DNA from: Bradyrhizobium erythrophlei | GTDB taxonomy: Bacteria > Pseudomonadota > Alphaproteobacteria > Rhizobiales > Xanthobacteraceae | Direction: 5' to 3' | Length of the DNA: 64,000 nt | NCBI RefSeq assembly: GCF_900129425.1 | Contig: NZ_LT670817.1 | Location: 5,580,001-5,644,000 of the forward strand | Shown here: positions 34,356 to 43,188 of the stretch, one piece after another | How positions within the stretch are numbered: the first letter of the stretch is position 1 | Layout of the letters: the number at the start of each line of letters is the position of its first letter | Translations under genes and position numbers: made by a program | The notes under the pieces: model-generated | Told to the model about the DNA's origin: nothing | The model's input: only the letters and a program-made list of their open reading frames with translations | Databases searched by the model: none

Positions 34356-34371
34356 CGCAAGCGCTATGCCA
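34356..34371 (-). promoter_or_regulatory. Sigma-54 (-24/-12) promoter upstream of flgE
   Basis: Minus-strand TGGCATAGCGCTTGCG matches TGGCACG-N4-TTGCW with correct 10-nt GG-GC spacing; the -12 box TTGC is perfect. It lies about 70 bp before the flgE ATG. Together with the sites at flgF and flgI it supports a RpoN-dependent class of hook/basal-body genes. Confidence 0.75.
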
Positions 34372-34537
34372 AAATAGAAAACGCATGATATCAAACACTT
34401 GAATAGAAATGCCCCGGTCCGAAGACCGGGGCACAATTGCCGGGCGGGCAACAATTGCCGGGCCTATATAGCGTTTTTCGCGCGAAGTGGATTCCGGTTC
34501 GCGTAAAGAAAACGCGTCAAAGCAAAGCTAAACGCGC

Positions 34538-35038
34538 TCAGGTCGCCGACGGCGCGGCCGGATGAAACACCAGTGCGAAGCCGTCCATGCAGTAGCGGAG
34601 CCCGGTCGGCTTCGGCCCATCGTCGAAGACGTGACCGAGATGACCGCCGCAACGGCGGCAGTGGATTTCGGTCCGCACCATCCCAAAGGTGCGGTCTTCG
34701 GTCTTGCCGACGGCGTTCTCGAGCGGCTGATAAAAACTCGGCCAGCCGGTGCCGCTTTCATATTTCGTCTCCGAGGAGAACAGCGGCAGGTCACAGCCGG
34801 CGCAGGCGAAGATGCCCTTGCGATGCTCCTTGAGCAGCGGGCTCGATCCCGGGCGCTCGGTGCCTTCCTTGCGCAGGATTTCATATTGCTCCGGCGTCAG
34901 CTGTGCGCGCCACTCCGCGTCGGTCTTTTCGACCTCGAATTTCTCCGCGGCCTGGGCCGGGGAGGCTCGCAGCCACCGGAAGGCGGCCAGGCCAAGCAGG
35001 CTGGCAACGGATGCGAGCAGGATGCGACGGTCAATCAT
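34538..35038 (-). CDS. msrB: Peptide-methionine (R)-S-oxide reductase MsrB, exported
   Basis: 166 residues. MsrB reduces the R-epimer of methionine sulfoxide in proteins. The N-terminus (MIDRRILLASVASLLGLAAF, cleavage near AQA-AEK) looks like a twin-arginine or Sec signal, so the enzyme probably acts in the periplasm. Two zinc CxxC pairs (CAGC, CRRC), TGWPSFYQP, GGHLGHVFDDGP and the catalytic cysteine in RYCMDGFAL are present. It ends convergently near the flgE promoter region. Confidence 0.93.
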   Translation of the reverse strand: MIDRRILLASVASLLGLAAFRWLRASPAQAAEKFEVEKTDAEWRAQLTPEQYEILRKEGTERPGSSPLLKEHRKGIFACAGCDLPLFSSETKYESGTGWPSFYQPLENAVGKTEDRTFGMVRTEIHCRRCGGHLGHVFDDGPKPTGLRYCMDGFALVFHPAAPSAT

Positions 35039-35103
35039 GGTGGTCTCCGTGCGAAGCGAAATCCGAATGGTTCGCTCTCAAATACGGGGCGCAAGAGGGT
35101 AAG

Positions 35104-36612
35104 TTACACCGAATGCGGTGGAAATTTCTCACTTTCTTGCGAGACGCCCCCACCATCGCCATCGCCCTGCTCTGTCGCAGCAGGCGGAGGGGGGCGCTGA
35201 GGACGCGGGCGGCCCGGTGGCAAAGGTCGACCCGGCGGCGGCCGCCGCGGCGGCCTGGTTCCAGCCTGGCGGTTGGCCTCGGCCAGACGCGCTTCGCGAA
35301 CCCGCTCGCGGATCCGCGCTCTTTCCCGGTAACGGGCCAGCGCACCGGCGGCGGCGGAACTTCCGCGCGCCCACATCCCGATGACATACCCCGCGGCGCG
35401 GCCGGTCGGGCCCCCGGCCCAGACCAGCTCGAACGGAGAAAACAGCCGCCAGCGCTCGTCGCCCCACAGGATGCTGCGTGCAATCAGCTGCCCGGCCATC
35501 GCCGACGTGTTCAAACCCTGACGGCCAAAGCCGCTCGCGACCCACAGCCCGCGACGCAACTGGCCGATCTGCGGCATGCCGTGCACGGTCTGTCCGACGA
35601 CGCCACCCCAAACCTCGGCAATCTCAGGCCTTCCCAACTGGGGAAAAATCGTGCGGATTCGGCGCGCAATGGCGGGCGCAAAACGCTCCGGCCGCGCCGC
35701 CCAGGTGGTTTCCGGACTTGCCCACATCAGGCGGTCGCCATCCACAATCCGGAAATGGTCGATGCCATCGGTGTCGGTCACCGATCCCCGAAAGGCGACG
35801 GCATCGGCCAGGCGCTCGCCGAGCGGCGCGGTCACGGCGGCGTAACGCCAAACCGGCAGCAGCGTTTCCGACAGCCGCCGCAACGGCGCGCCGAGATGGA
35901 TATTGCCGGCGAGCACGATGTGCGAGGCACGCAAACGCGCCGTCGGCGTGACGATGCGCTTGCGAATGCCGGAAGCATCGATGCTGACCACCGGGGTGTC
36001 CTCGAAGATCCGTGCGCCGGCCCGTCGCGCCAGCGCCGCAAGGCCGTGGACGTATTTGCGGCCGTCGATCTGAAACGCCTTGGGATAGTAAACGCCGTGG
36101 AAGTAACGCTCGGTCTTGAGCTCGGCGCGCACGCGGTCGACCTGCCACCCCTCCACTTCGGTCCCGAAATCCTCGCCGAGCATTTGCAGCCGGCTGATGA
36201 GCTGATCGCCGACATCGACGTTGGAGACTTCCAGCGCCCCCTCGCTCAGCGCAATGCCGGGAATCAATTGTTCCGACGCGGTGGCCCGGACAAAATCGGC
36301 GCCTTGCTTCGACAGCGACCAGAGTTCGCGGGTGTCTTCGAAGCCGATGCGCGCGATCAGGTCGCCAATCGGAAGACCGTAGCCCGGCATGACCGTGCCG
36401 AGCTGATGGCCGGACGCGTTCCAGCCGACATGCCGGCCTTCGAGAACGGCGACGCTGGCTCCGAGCCGCGCCGCCTCCAGCGCCACCGTGAGGCCGGCGA
36501 GCCCGGCGCCGACGACACAGATATCCACATCCAGATCGAACGAAAGCCGCGAGCGCTCCGGTATCGCCGGGGCGTCGGGTCCGATGGCTGCGCTTGTAGA
36601 AATCTCGCTCAT
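35104..36612 (-). CDS. FAD-dependent oxidoreductase (DAO/PuuB-like)
   Basis: 502 residues. FAD-binding Rossmann motif VDICVVGAGLAGLTVALEAA (about 29-48) and GRHVGWNASGHQLG are typical of amine/amino-acid oxidases such as gamma-glutamylputrescine oxidase; the C-terminal ASGFGRQGLNTSAMAGQLIA closes the FAD site. The substrate is probably an amine or imino acid. The last 60 or so residues are Pro/Arg-rich (PRRPPPGRPLPPGRPRPQRP), low complexity and possibly dispensable. Divergent from the SixA-like phosphatase gene. Confidence 0.82.
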   Translation of the reverse strand: MSEISTSAAIGPDAPAIPERSRLSFDLDVDICVVGAGLAGLTVALEAARLGASVAVLEGRHVGWNASGHQLGTVMPGYGLPIGDLIARIGFEDTRELWSLSKQGADFVRATASEQLIPGIALSEGALEVSNVDVGDQLISRLQMLGEDFGTEVEGWQVDRVRAELKTERYFHGVYYPKAFQIDGRKYVHGLAALARRAGARIFEDTPVVSIDASGIRKRIVTPTARLRASHIVLAGNIHLGAPLRRLSETLLPVWRYAAVTAPLGERLADAVAFRGSVTDTDGIDHFRIVDGDRLMWASPETTWAARPERFAPAIARRIRTIFPQLGRPEIAEVWGGVVGQTVHGMPQIGQLRRGLWVASGFGRQGLNTSAMAGQLIARSILWGDERWRLFSPFELVWAGGPTGRAAGYVIGMWARGSSAAAGALARYRERARIRERVREARLAEANRQAGTRPPRRPPPGRPLPPGRPRPQRPPPPAATEQGDGDGGGVSQESEKFPPHSV

Positions 36613-36709
36613 AGCGTTTTCTTACGGACCGATCCGGCCCTTGTCACCTTGTCTGGCAGGGCGCCTTGTACATTAATCTGCAGGCTTGAAACCAATCGAG
36701 ATTGCGCCC

Positions 36710-37252
36710 ATGCGCCGTTTGATGCTGCTGCGTCACGCCAAGACCGAGAGCCACGCGCCGTCAGGCCGCGATCAGGACCGCCGACTCGACGACCGCGGCC
36801 GAAGCGACGCCGCCGAGATCGGCGGCTGGATCGGCCGCCACCCGCCTTTTCCCGATTCCGTGCTGGTTTCGCACGCGATCCGGGCGCGCCAGACCTGGGA
36901 AATCGCTTGGGAGGCGATGAAAGACCGGGTCCCGCGGCCACAGGTCGAGCTTCTGCCGGAACTCTATGGCGCCGACCCTTCCCATCTGCTGCAAACCATA
37001 CGCGAGGCATCTGCCGCCGATCCGCGGCGGCTGATGCTGGTCGGGCATAATCCCGGAATGCACGAACTGGCGCTCGCGCTTGCCGGCAGCGGCGACGCCG
37101 CCGGACGCAAGAGGCTCGCCGACAATTTGCCGACATCGGGTCTTGCCGTATTCGACTTTGAGATCGGCGACTGGGCCGACGTGGCATTCCGTCGCGGGCG
37201 GCTGGTGCTGTTTGTCAGCCCCAAGCTGTTGAAGCAAACGTCAGGCGACTGA
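36710..37252 (+). CDS. Histidine phosphatase family protein (SixA-like)
   Basis: 180 residues from ATG 36710 (MRRLMLLRHAKTESHAPSGR). The RHG-type catalytic motif is LRHAKTE with the phospho-accepting His, and the second His is in LVGHNPGMHELA; the Arg pair is in SHAIRARQT. SixA removes phosphate from histidine phosphotransfer domains. An Hpt-domain gene lies at 57.8 kb, but no link is shown. A TTG start 24 nt upstream is possible but has no ribosome site. Followed by the Usp gene after 47 bp. Confidence 0.88.
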   Translation: MRRLMLLRHAKTESHAPSGRDQDRRLDDRGRSDAAEIGGWIGRHPPFPDSVLVSHAIRARQTWEIAWEAMKDRVPRPQVELLPELYGADPSHLLQTIREASAADPRRLMLVGHNPGMHELALALAGSGDAAGRKRLADNLPTSGLAVFDFEIGDWADVAFRRGRLVLFVSPKLLKQTSGD

Positions 37253-37299
37253 GGCAGACCTCGATCTATGCTAAGGTGATCACGGAACCGGAGGCGCAG

Positions 37300-37725
37300 A
37301 TGTTCAAATCCATTCTCGTCCCGCTCGATCTCTCCGATACCGATCTGGCGAAACCGGCGATTGCGACCGCGGCGACGCTGTCGCAGACCTGGGGCGGCAC
37401 GGTGCGCCTTCTCAACGTGTTGCAGATGACGCCGGTGATGCTGGCGGAATATGTGCCGGCCGATTTCGACACCCAGCAGCGCCAGAGTTCCGAGGAGGCG
37501 CTCGCCATCGTGGCGCAGGAATCCGGCATCGAGGCGTCGCGTATTTCCAGCGTGGTGCGGCAGGGCGGCATCTATCACGAGATTCTCGAAGAAGCTGCGG
37601 CGATCAAGGCCGACCTGATCGTCATGACATCGCACCGGCCGGCGATGCGGACCTATTTTCTCGGCTCGAACGCCGGCCATGTGGTGCGCTACGCCAAATG
37701 CTCGGTGCTGGTGGTGCGGCATTGA
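37300..37725 (+). CDS. Universal stress protein (UspA family)
   Basis: 141 residues from ATG 37300 after GGAGG. MFKSILVPLDLSDTDLAKPA at the start, VTMTSH-type motif IVMTSHRP and the ATP-binding end GSNAGHVVRYAKCSVLVVRH (G-x2-G-x9-G-S/T pattern partly kept) identify the family. Cytoplasmic. It sits in a rightward run with the SixA-like phosphatase and a membrane protein gene. Confidence 0.9.
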   Translation: MFKSILVPLDLSDTDLAKPAIATAATLSQTWGGTVRLLNVLQMTPVMLAEYVPADFDTQQRQSSEEALAIVAQESGIEASRISSVVRQGGIYHEILEEAAAIKADLIVMTSHRPAMRTYFLGSNAGHVVRYAKCSVLVVRH

Positions 37726-37747
37726 CGGATTGAACGGAGCTGATCCC

Positions 37748-38212
37748 GTGAAGAACTGGTGGCGGAAGTGGAGCTACGAAATCCCATTGGCCTTCGGTGA
37801 CGCGCTTTGGGAAGTGTTGGTCGTGCAGTTCGCTGACTTTCTCGGCCGCTTGACGCTCCGCCGCGTCGTGGAATTTGTGGCGATCGCGATGCTGGCGATG
37901 GCGTTTGCGCAGACTTTTCCGATCGATCTGGCGATCCTGTTTGCCGGCGACGCGCTGATGTATCTCGAGATCGTGGTCATCATCCGGCTCGCGGCCGGAA
38001 GGGAAGTATTCCAGCAAATGCTGCGCATCGCGGCGCGGCTTGCCCGGTTTGTGCTGCGCGTAGCGACAGCCGCCATCAGTCAGCCGGTGTCGCGGATCAA
38101 CCGGCTGCGTGAGCGGCGCAGCCCTGTGCGAAGAGCAAAACCCCGCATTTCCGATCGATCCGACGATGGCCTGGACGCCGGGGTCGCATGGGGCGTGCTC
38201 GCGGCCGCGTGA
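37748..38212 (+). CDS. Hypothetical membrane protein
   Basis: 154 residues from GTG 37748, chosen because GGAG lies 9 nt upstream. Starts VKNWWRKWSYEIPLAF, has two likely membrane segments (about 35-55, VEFVAIAMLAMAFAQTF, and 60-80, LAILFAGDALMYLEIVVII), then a basic Arg-rich cytoplasmic tail. No family recognised. It lies 22 bp downstream of the Usp gene. Confidence 0.6.
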   Translation: MKNWWRKWSYEIPLAFGDALWEVLVVQFADFLGRLTLRRVVEFVAIAMLAMAFAQTFPIDLAILFAGDALMYLEIVVIIRLAAGREVFQQMLRIAARLARFVLRVATAAISQPVSRINRLRERRSPVRRAKPRISDRSDDGLDAGVAWGVLAAA

Positions 38213-38260
38213 ATGTGCCCCGGTAAACCGCAACTTAGCCGCACAACCCAGGACCGAGGA

Positions 38261-38896
38261 TCAAGGCAGCAACGCCTCCGGCAAATGATCGAACGTGTAG
38301 GTCCGCGGCCTGTTGCGCCCGACGAAGCCGCCGATCTGCCACCCGAATAAAGCGGCAAATCCCACGAGGAACAACCCGCCCGCCCATTCTCCGGTGGCGA
38401 GCGCGCGAACCAAAAGACCGGATATCGCGACCGCGACCAGCGTCAGGAAGGCGATCGCGGCGGCATAGACCCGCGGCCCCAGGCCGCCGACCAGTGCCGC
38501 GTTGCTTCCGGCTTGTTGCATGCGCGCATGCAATTGCATGATGAAGGCGCGATAGTCCTGGTCCTGCGGCGCCATCAGGGCCGCGGTCTGCCAGCTCGTG
38601 GAAAGAACGGCGAGACGCCCGCCATCGGCATTTTCGATGTCGGCACGAAACCGGCGCGACTGCATCGACACCGGGCGATACGACAGACGGATCGCCGCGA
38701 TATCCGCGTAGGGCCAAGCCCCGGATTTGCCGCCGATGCGCCACGAGAGGCCTCCGTCGGTCAATTCGAACTGATGCGCAGAGCCGATCAGCGACGCCTT
38801 GTAGGCGTAACGGACGCCCGGGCCAGCGGCATTCGGCAAATCGATCGTCACAGGCAATGGAGTGATCTCACTGGACCAAACTTGGGGGTTCGGCAA
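38261..38896 (-). CDS. Hypothetical membrane protein
   Basis: 211 residues if started at TTG 38896; a GTG at 38851 is another option, and no ATG is available at this end. The first 125 residues look like a soluble PH-like domain (YKASLIGSAHQFELTDGGLS, YADIAAIRLSYRPVSMQSRR), followed by two membrane helices (about 145-165 and 172-190). The C-terminus is basic. Function unknown. The DUF1772 gene ends 12 bp before it on the same strand, so they may be co-transcribed. Confidence 0.6.
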   Translation of the reverse strand: MPNPQVWSSEITPLPVTIDLPNAAGPGVRYAYKASLIGSAHQFELTDGGLSWRIGGKSGAWPYADIAAIRLSYRPVSMQSRRFRADIENADGGRLAVLSTSWQTAALMAPQDQDYRAFIMQLHARMQQAGSNAALVGGLGPRVYAAAIAFLTLVAVAISGLLVRALATGEWAGGLFLVGFAALFGWQIGGFVGRNRPRTYTFDHLPEALLP

Positions 38897-38908
38897 TCCG
38901 CAGCCGCC

Positions 38909-39343
38909 CTATCGCGGCATACATGCCCACAAAAAAGCAACGGTTGCGAGCGCGCCCAAGGCGGTGCGCACGCCGTGGAGTGCGCCCCATTTGACGACGA
39001 GCGCGCGCGTTCGGGGCCCTGCTCTGTCGGGCTCTGTCGCCAGCAGCGCATCGTTGGTCGGTTTGATACCGATCAGCGTCCACGGCCACGGCGCGATCAT
39101 CGCAACGGCACCGATCAGAAATCCGGGATGTGAGGTCCGCCACCACGCGATCAATCCAACGAGGCAGCCCAGCAGCGCGAGCGGTGCTTGCATCGCGGCC
39201 CCGCGCTTGTAGGAAGGCTTCCATTCGGTAAGCAGCGCGCGATCGTCCAGCAACAGCCGCGCGGGTTGCTCTGCGACATTGACGTAAAGCGCCGCGCCGG
39301 TGAAGATCGCCGCGGCGATCAATGCAAGATGTCCGAAAGCCAT
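38909..39343 (-). CDS. DUF1772-type membrane protein
   Basis: 144 residues from ATG 39343 (MAFGHLALIAAAIFTGAALY). Four predicted membrane helices and the conserved stretch NVAEQPARLLL...EWKPSYKRGAAMQAPLAL, which is characteristic of DUF1772 proteins. Starts further upstream would overlap the divergent gene at 39427 and lack conservation. No biochemical function is known for the family. Confidence 0.75.
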   Translation of the reverse strand: MAFGHLALIAAAIFTGAALYVNVAEQPARLLLDDRALLTEWKPSYKRGAAMQAPLALLGCLVGLIAWWRTSHPGFLIGAVAMIAPWPWTLIGIKPTNDALLATEPDRAGPRTRALVVKWGALHGVRTALGALATVAFLWACMPR

Positions 39344-39426
39344 GGCCCGGGCCTCTTTTGAAAAACGTCGATTGAATTCGCCGTGTCGGCTTGCGCGCGC
39401 CGCCGGCTTCATCTTACAACCGGGCC

Positions 39427-39861
39427 ATGGCCGAAACGACCTATTTTCCGCGCCGCCTGATCCTCGCCGGCGCGATGATTTCTGGAGTGCTGCTGGCACT
39501 CGCCGTGCACATGCTCGGCGTAAGCTTCGGGCTCGACCTCGGCGGCCTGTGGCGATCCGATAGCCGCGACTTCATGCCCGCGGGCGCGGCCGTGGCGTGG
39601 TGGCTGATCGCGATGGTGGGCTTCTCCGGCGGCTACTTCACCGCGACGCTGATGCATAGCGCGGTCTCGGGACAGATTCCGCAGCGGATGCGCCAGTTCC
39701 TGATCGCGGTCGGCGTGCTCGTGCTGGTCGGCGCGGGGCAAGCGGCGTCGGCGCCGAGCCCGATCCCGACGATATCGGGCGTGCTCGCGGGTCTCGCGGC
39801 GCTGGGCCTCGGCGCCGTGATGGCGTTCTGCGGCGCGCACTTTGCGCTGCGCAGGGCTTGA
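39427..39861 (+). CDS. Hypothetical four-TM membrane protein
   Basis: 144 residues from ATG 39427. Starts MAETTYFPRRLILAGAMISG; four likely helices (about 10-30, 55-75, 90-110 and 118-140). No motif suggests catalysis. It is divergent from the DUF1772 gene and convergent with the MFS gene (10 bp between stops). Confidence 0.6.
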   Translation: MAETTYFPRRLILAGAMISGVLLALAVHMLGVSFGLDLGGLWRSDSRDFMPAGAAVAWWLIAMVGFSGGYFTATLMHSAVSGQIPQRMRQFLIAVGVLVLVGAGQAASAPSPIPTISGVLAGLAALGLGAVMAFCGAHFALRRA

Positions 39862-39871
39862 GCCCGCCCCG

Positions 39872-41311
39872 CTAGGGCCGGGCGGTGCCGCCCTCTGGCG
39901 TTGAAGCGCCGCGCCAGATCGCCGCGCCGGCGGCGAGCAGCAGGCAGGCGGAGATCACCAGCGACGCATGCGCGCCGGCCATGAAGGCGCCGGGCTGGCC
40001 GGCCAGTGAGCCGAACAGCGCGACACCCAGCACGCTGCCGGTCTGGCGGGTCGCGTTGAGCACACCGGCGGCGATGCCGGAGCGCGCCTTCTCGACGCTT
40101 CCCAGCAGCGTTGAGGTGAGCGGCGGCACCAAGAGGCCGAGACCGCCACCGATGATCGCGAGCTGCGCCCCGATGGCCCAGTAGCTGGTGCCGGGCTCGA
40201 TTCCGAGCAGCGCCAGACACCCGAACGCTGACAGTGCCGCGCCGAGCGCGATCGTCGCCGGCGCGCCGATTCGTTCGGCCACACGCGCGGCGACGAGGTT
40301 GACCGGCAGTACCGCGCCCATCATCGGGAGAAACGCAAGGCCGGTCGCGAACGGCGACAGGCCGTTGATGTGCTGGAAATACAGGCTGAAGACGAAGATC
40401 AATCCGTAGAAGGCAACATTGACGAGAAGACCGACCAGCGACGTCAGGGCGAACAACCGATGCCCGAACAGCGACAACGGCAGCATCGGCTGCGGAGCGC
40501 GCCGCTCCCGCAACACGAACAGCATCGCCAGCACCGCGGAGGCAGCAAAGGCCGCAATTACGAACGGATGGCGCCAGCCGAGCGTGCCGCCTTCGATGAT
40601 CGCACCGGCGAGACAGCCGAGAGCCGCGATCGCCGCGACCTGGCCCGGCAAGTCGATTTCCCGCTGCGGTGACCGCGTGGTCTCGCTGGCATAGCGCCAG
40701 CTCAGCCACAGGCCGGCGAGACCGATCGGCAGGTTGACGAGAAAGATCGAGCGCCAGCCGACCAGCGCGATGAGGGCGCCGCCAAGCAGCGGCCCGGAGA
40801 TCAGCGCGAAGCTGGCGCCCGCCGCCCAGATTCCCACCGCGCGGCCACGCTGCTTCTCGTCGGGATAAGCGTGGCTGAGCAAGGCCAGCGAGTTGGGAAC
40901 CAGGATCGCCGCGCCAAGCCCCTGCATGCTTCTTGCCGCGATCAGGATGGCCGCATTGGATGCCAGCGCACAGGCGACCGATGCCGCGGTGAAAATGGCG
41001 AAACCGGCCATGAAAACCTGCTTCGCACCGATGCGATCGCCCAGCGCGCCCGCCGTGAGAATGAAAGCGGCAAACGCGATCGTATAGGCGCTGACAACCC
41101 ATTGCAGCTCCGCGACCCCGCCACCCAGCGAGGTGCCGATGGCATTGAGAGCGGTATTGACGATGGTGACGTCGAGCTGCACCACGCCGTAGCCGAGGCT
41201 CATGGCTGCAAGCGTCAGCGACGTCGGGAGATTCGAACCGGCCGACTTCTCTGGATGAAAATTCGGCCCGGCCGCCGGAACAGTTTGGAACTTCAGGGAA
41301 GTATTGCGCAT
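39872..41311 (-). CDS. MFS transporter, DHA2 (EmrB/QacA) family
   Basis: 479 residues. Fourteen predicted helices. Motif A in GDRIGAKQVFMAGFAIFTAA, the family motif LDVTIVNTALNAIGTSLG near the first helix, and GWRSIFLVNLPIGLAG are diagnostic for drug:H+ antiporters of the DHA2 group. It should export toxic organic compounds across the inner membrane. No adjacent regulator or membrane-fusion protein gene is present, so the substrate is unknown. Confidence 0.92.
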   Translation of the reverse strand: MRNTSLKFQTVPAAGPNFHPEKSAGSNLPTSLTLAAMSLGYGVVQLDVTIVNTALNAIGTSLGGGVAELQWVVSAYTIAFAAFILTAGALGDRIGAKQVFMAGFAIFTAASVACALASNAAILIAARSMQGLGAAILVPNSLALLSHAYPDEKQRGRAVGIWAAGASFALISGPLLGGALIALVGWRSIFLVNLPIGLAGLWLSWRYASETTRSPQREIDLPGQVAAIAALGCLAGAIIEGGTLGWRHPFVIAAFAASAVLAMLFVLRERRAPQPMLPLSLFGHRLFALTSLVGLLVNVAFYGLIFVFSLYFQHINGLSPFATGLAFLPMMGAVLPVNLVAARVAERIGAPATIALGAALSAFGCLALLGIEPGTSYWAIGAQLAIIGGGLGLLVPPLTSTLLGSVEKARSGIAAGVLNATRQTGSVLGVALFGSLAGQPGAFMAGAHASLVISACLLLAAGAAIWRGASTPEGGTARP

Positions 41312-41432
41312 GGGTCACCTCAATTCGAGGAACCAACGCCGGAAAAAATGTTTCTGTTCAGGCTGAACGCTTCGGCCGCGGTCGAACTATCGTTGTCAGC
41401 CTTCGCCGCGAAGGGCGCAGGCCCGCCCGGCG

Positions 41433-42383
41433 TCAGGCGCCCGGCGGAATGGCGCGTTTCGGCAACTGAACATTCCATGCGAGGCCGAGCAGAACCAGCA
41501 ACCGCAGCAACAGATAGGTCAGATCGATTTCCCACCGGTGCCGCTGGTTCGAGGCGGAGTTCGGATCGGCGTGGTGGTTGTTGTGCCACCCTTCTCCACT
41601 GGTAATGATCGCCACCCATGCGTTGTTGCGGCTGTTGTCGTTGGTCTCGTAATTGCGGTAGCCGAACAGATGCGGAAAGGAATTTCCGCACCAGGTGACA
41701 TGCCAGACCAGGACGGTTCTGATAATGACGCCCCAGAGCCATACGCTGGCGCCGAACTGCAGCGCCTCGCTGATGGTCCCTCCCAGCGATATCCTGATCA
41801 AAACGCCGGCGGCAAAATAGACCAGCGATTGAGCAAGGGTGATCCACACCACCGCGCGCTCGATCCAGCGATAGAATTTGTCGCGAACGATATCGCGCGC
41901 ATAGCGGTCATACGCCACCGCGCGGTTATTAACGTCGGAATTCTCGATAAACAGCCAGCCGATATACGACCAGAACAAACTGACCAGCGGGCTGTGCGGG
42001 TCGGCCCGGTCGTCGGCGTGGTGATGGTGCAGGCGATGGGTGGCCACCCACCGGGCAGGCGTATCCTGGACACAGCAGACCGCGATCATTGCGAAGGTGT
42101 GCTCGAGCCAAAGCGGACAGCTGAAACTGCGGTGGCTGAGCAGCCGGTGATAACACAGGTTGATGCCGGCAGCGCCGAACACATAGACCCCGGTGATCGC
42201 CAGCGCGACGCCGGTCCAGCTAAAGAACCAGCGTTGAAACGCCAATAATGCGAGCACGTGATAGCTTCCGACCGCGAACGCGTAGCGCCAATTGATCCGT
42301 CTGTGACTTGCAGCGATCGGACGAGCGAGGGATTGCGTTTGATAGGTTACCACATCCGCGTCGCCGCGGCCAACTTCCTCCAT
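41433..42383 (-). CDS. Membrane fatty acid desaturase (acyl-CoA delta-9 type)
   Basis: 316 residues from ATG 42383; a GTG 15 nt upstream is an alternative. The di-iron His boxes are all present: HRLLSH, HRLHHHH and HNNHH (in GEGWHNNHHADP), interspersed with membrane helices. The enzyme should insert a double bond into saturated acyl chains. The overall type is the stearoyl-CoA desaturase family, found in Bradyrhizobium. Monocistronic. Confidence 0.88.
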   Translation of the reverse strand: MEEVGRGDADVVTYQTQSLARPIAASHRRINWRYAFAVGSYHVLALLAFQRWFFSWTGVALAITGVYVFGAAGINLCYHRLLSHRSFSCPLWLEHTFAMIAVCCVQDTPARWVATHRLHHHHADDRADPHSPLVSLFWSYIGWLFIENSDVNNRAVAYDRYARDIVRDKFYRWIERAVVWITLAQSLVYFAAGVLIRISLGGTISEALQFGASVWLWGVIIRTVLVWHVTWCGNSFPHLFGYRNYETNDNSRNNAWVAIITSGEGWHNNHHADPNSASNQRHRWEIDLTYLLLRLLVLLGLAWNVQLPKRAIPPGA

Positions 42384-42508
42384 CAACCTTCCCAACACTC
42401 AATGAGTGAGCCTTGTACACGGTGTTCGTCCTATCCCACATTAATTTTGCGTATGACGGGCGAAGACAACATTAATTGTTGGGATGTGCGACGCGGCGGT
42501 CGCCGACG

Positions 42509-42543
42509 CAAAACGTCGCGCGGGCTCGCCGCGCGACGTTTTG
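42509..42543 (-). terminator. Strong hairpin downstream of the DUF892 gene
   Basis: Perfect 15-bp stem (CAAAACGTCGCGCGG and its complement) around a 5-nt loop, with A and T runs at the stem base that allow bidirectional termination. It begins 26 bp after the stop of the gene at 42569. Confidence 0.75.
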
Positions 42544-42568
42544 CCTCAATCCTGCTTCGCAAACAGAA

Positions 42569-43075
42569 TCAGCTTGCGGCGCGAAGGTTGATCTTGCTCT
42601 CCGCCAGCGCGTTCAGCTTCTTGTCGGTTGCTTTTTCCTCGTCGAGGGTTTTCTGCAGCAGGGCGGCACAATCGTTGCGGCCAAGCTGCTTGGCCCACGC
42701 GATCAGGCTGCCATAGCGCACGATCTCGTAATGTTCGGCGGCCTGGGCGGCGTTGATCAAAGCCGCATCCAGCACCGATTTGTCCGCGACCTCACCGGCG
42801 GTCTGGTTGGCTTCCTTGATGATGCCGTCGATTGCCGGGCAATCGACCGCTTTCACTTCGGCGCCATGCATCTGGAACACCTGCTCAAGGCGCTGCACGT
42901 GGGTTTTGGTTTCATCGAGGTGGGTCAGAAAGCCTTGTTTGAGCTGCTTGTCGGTCGCCTTTTCGGCCATTTTCGGAAGTGCCTTCACGAGCTGCTGCTC
43001 GGCATAATAAATGTCCTGCAGCTGGTGCACGAACAGGTCGTCCATGGTTTTAATGTCTTTGGTAAATAGTCCCAT
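42569..43075 (-). CDS. DUF892 ferritin-like stress protein (YciE/YciF type)
   Basis: 168 residues from ATG 43075 (MGLFTKDIKTMDDLFVHQLQ). Four-helix ferritin-like fold with metal-ligand-type residues in DIYYAEQQLVKALPKM, HLDETKTHVQRLEQVF, AAEHYEIVRYGSLIAWA and LDEEKATDKKL. YciE/YciF proteins are stress-induced; their metal chemistry is poorly defined. A GGAAC-N16-CGTT promoter about 90 bp upstream indicates control by sigma-EcfG, the alphaproteobacterial general stress factor. A perfect hairpin follows the gene. Confidence 0.9.
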   Translation of the reverse strand: MGLFTKDIKTMDDLFVHQLQDIYYAEQQLVKALPKMAEKATDKQLKQGFLTHLDETKTHVQRLEQVFQMHGAEVKAVDCPAIDGIIKEANQTAGEVADKSVLDAALINAAQAAEHYEIVRYGSLIAWAKQLGRNDCAALLQKTLDEEKATDKKLNALAESKINLRAAS

Positions 43076-43163
43076 CGCTTCGTCCTTTTGTTTTGGGGAA
43101 CACAGCTGCGCGGCCCGCTCGTCGCGGCACGCCGATAATGTTCGATTGCTGGTACACCCGGCT

Positions 43164-43188
43164 AACGGGGAGAGTCCGTGGTTGTTCC
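43164..43188 (-). promoter_or_regulatory. Sigma-EcfG general stress promoter for the DUF892 gene
   Basis: On the minus strand GGAAC (43188-43184) and CGTT (43167-43164) are separated by exactly 16 nt, a full match to the EcfG consensus GGAAC-N16/17-CGTT. The start codon is 89 nt beyond the -10 box, a normal leader length. The rest of the 43076-43456 gap shows no other element or gene I can support. Confidence 0.75.

Noticed and set aside
34903..37050. 715-residue frame on the plus strand opposite the FAD oxidoreductase
   Set aside because: Opposite a clear FAD-binding enzyme; Arg/Pro-rich without any motif.
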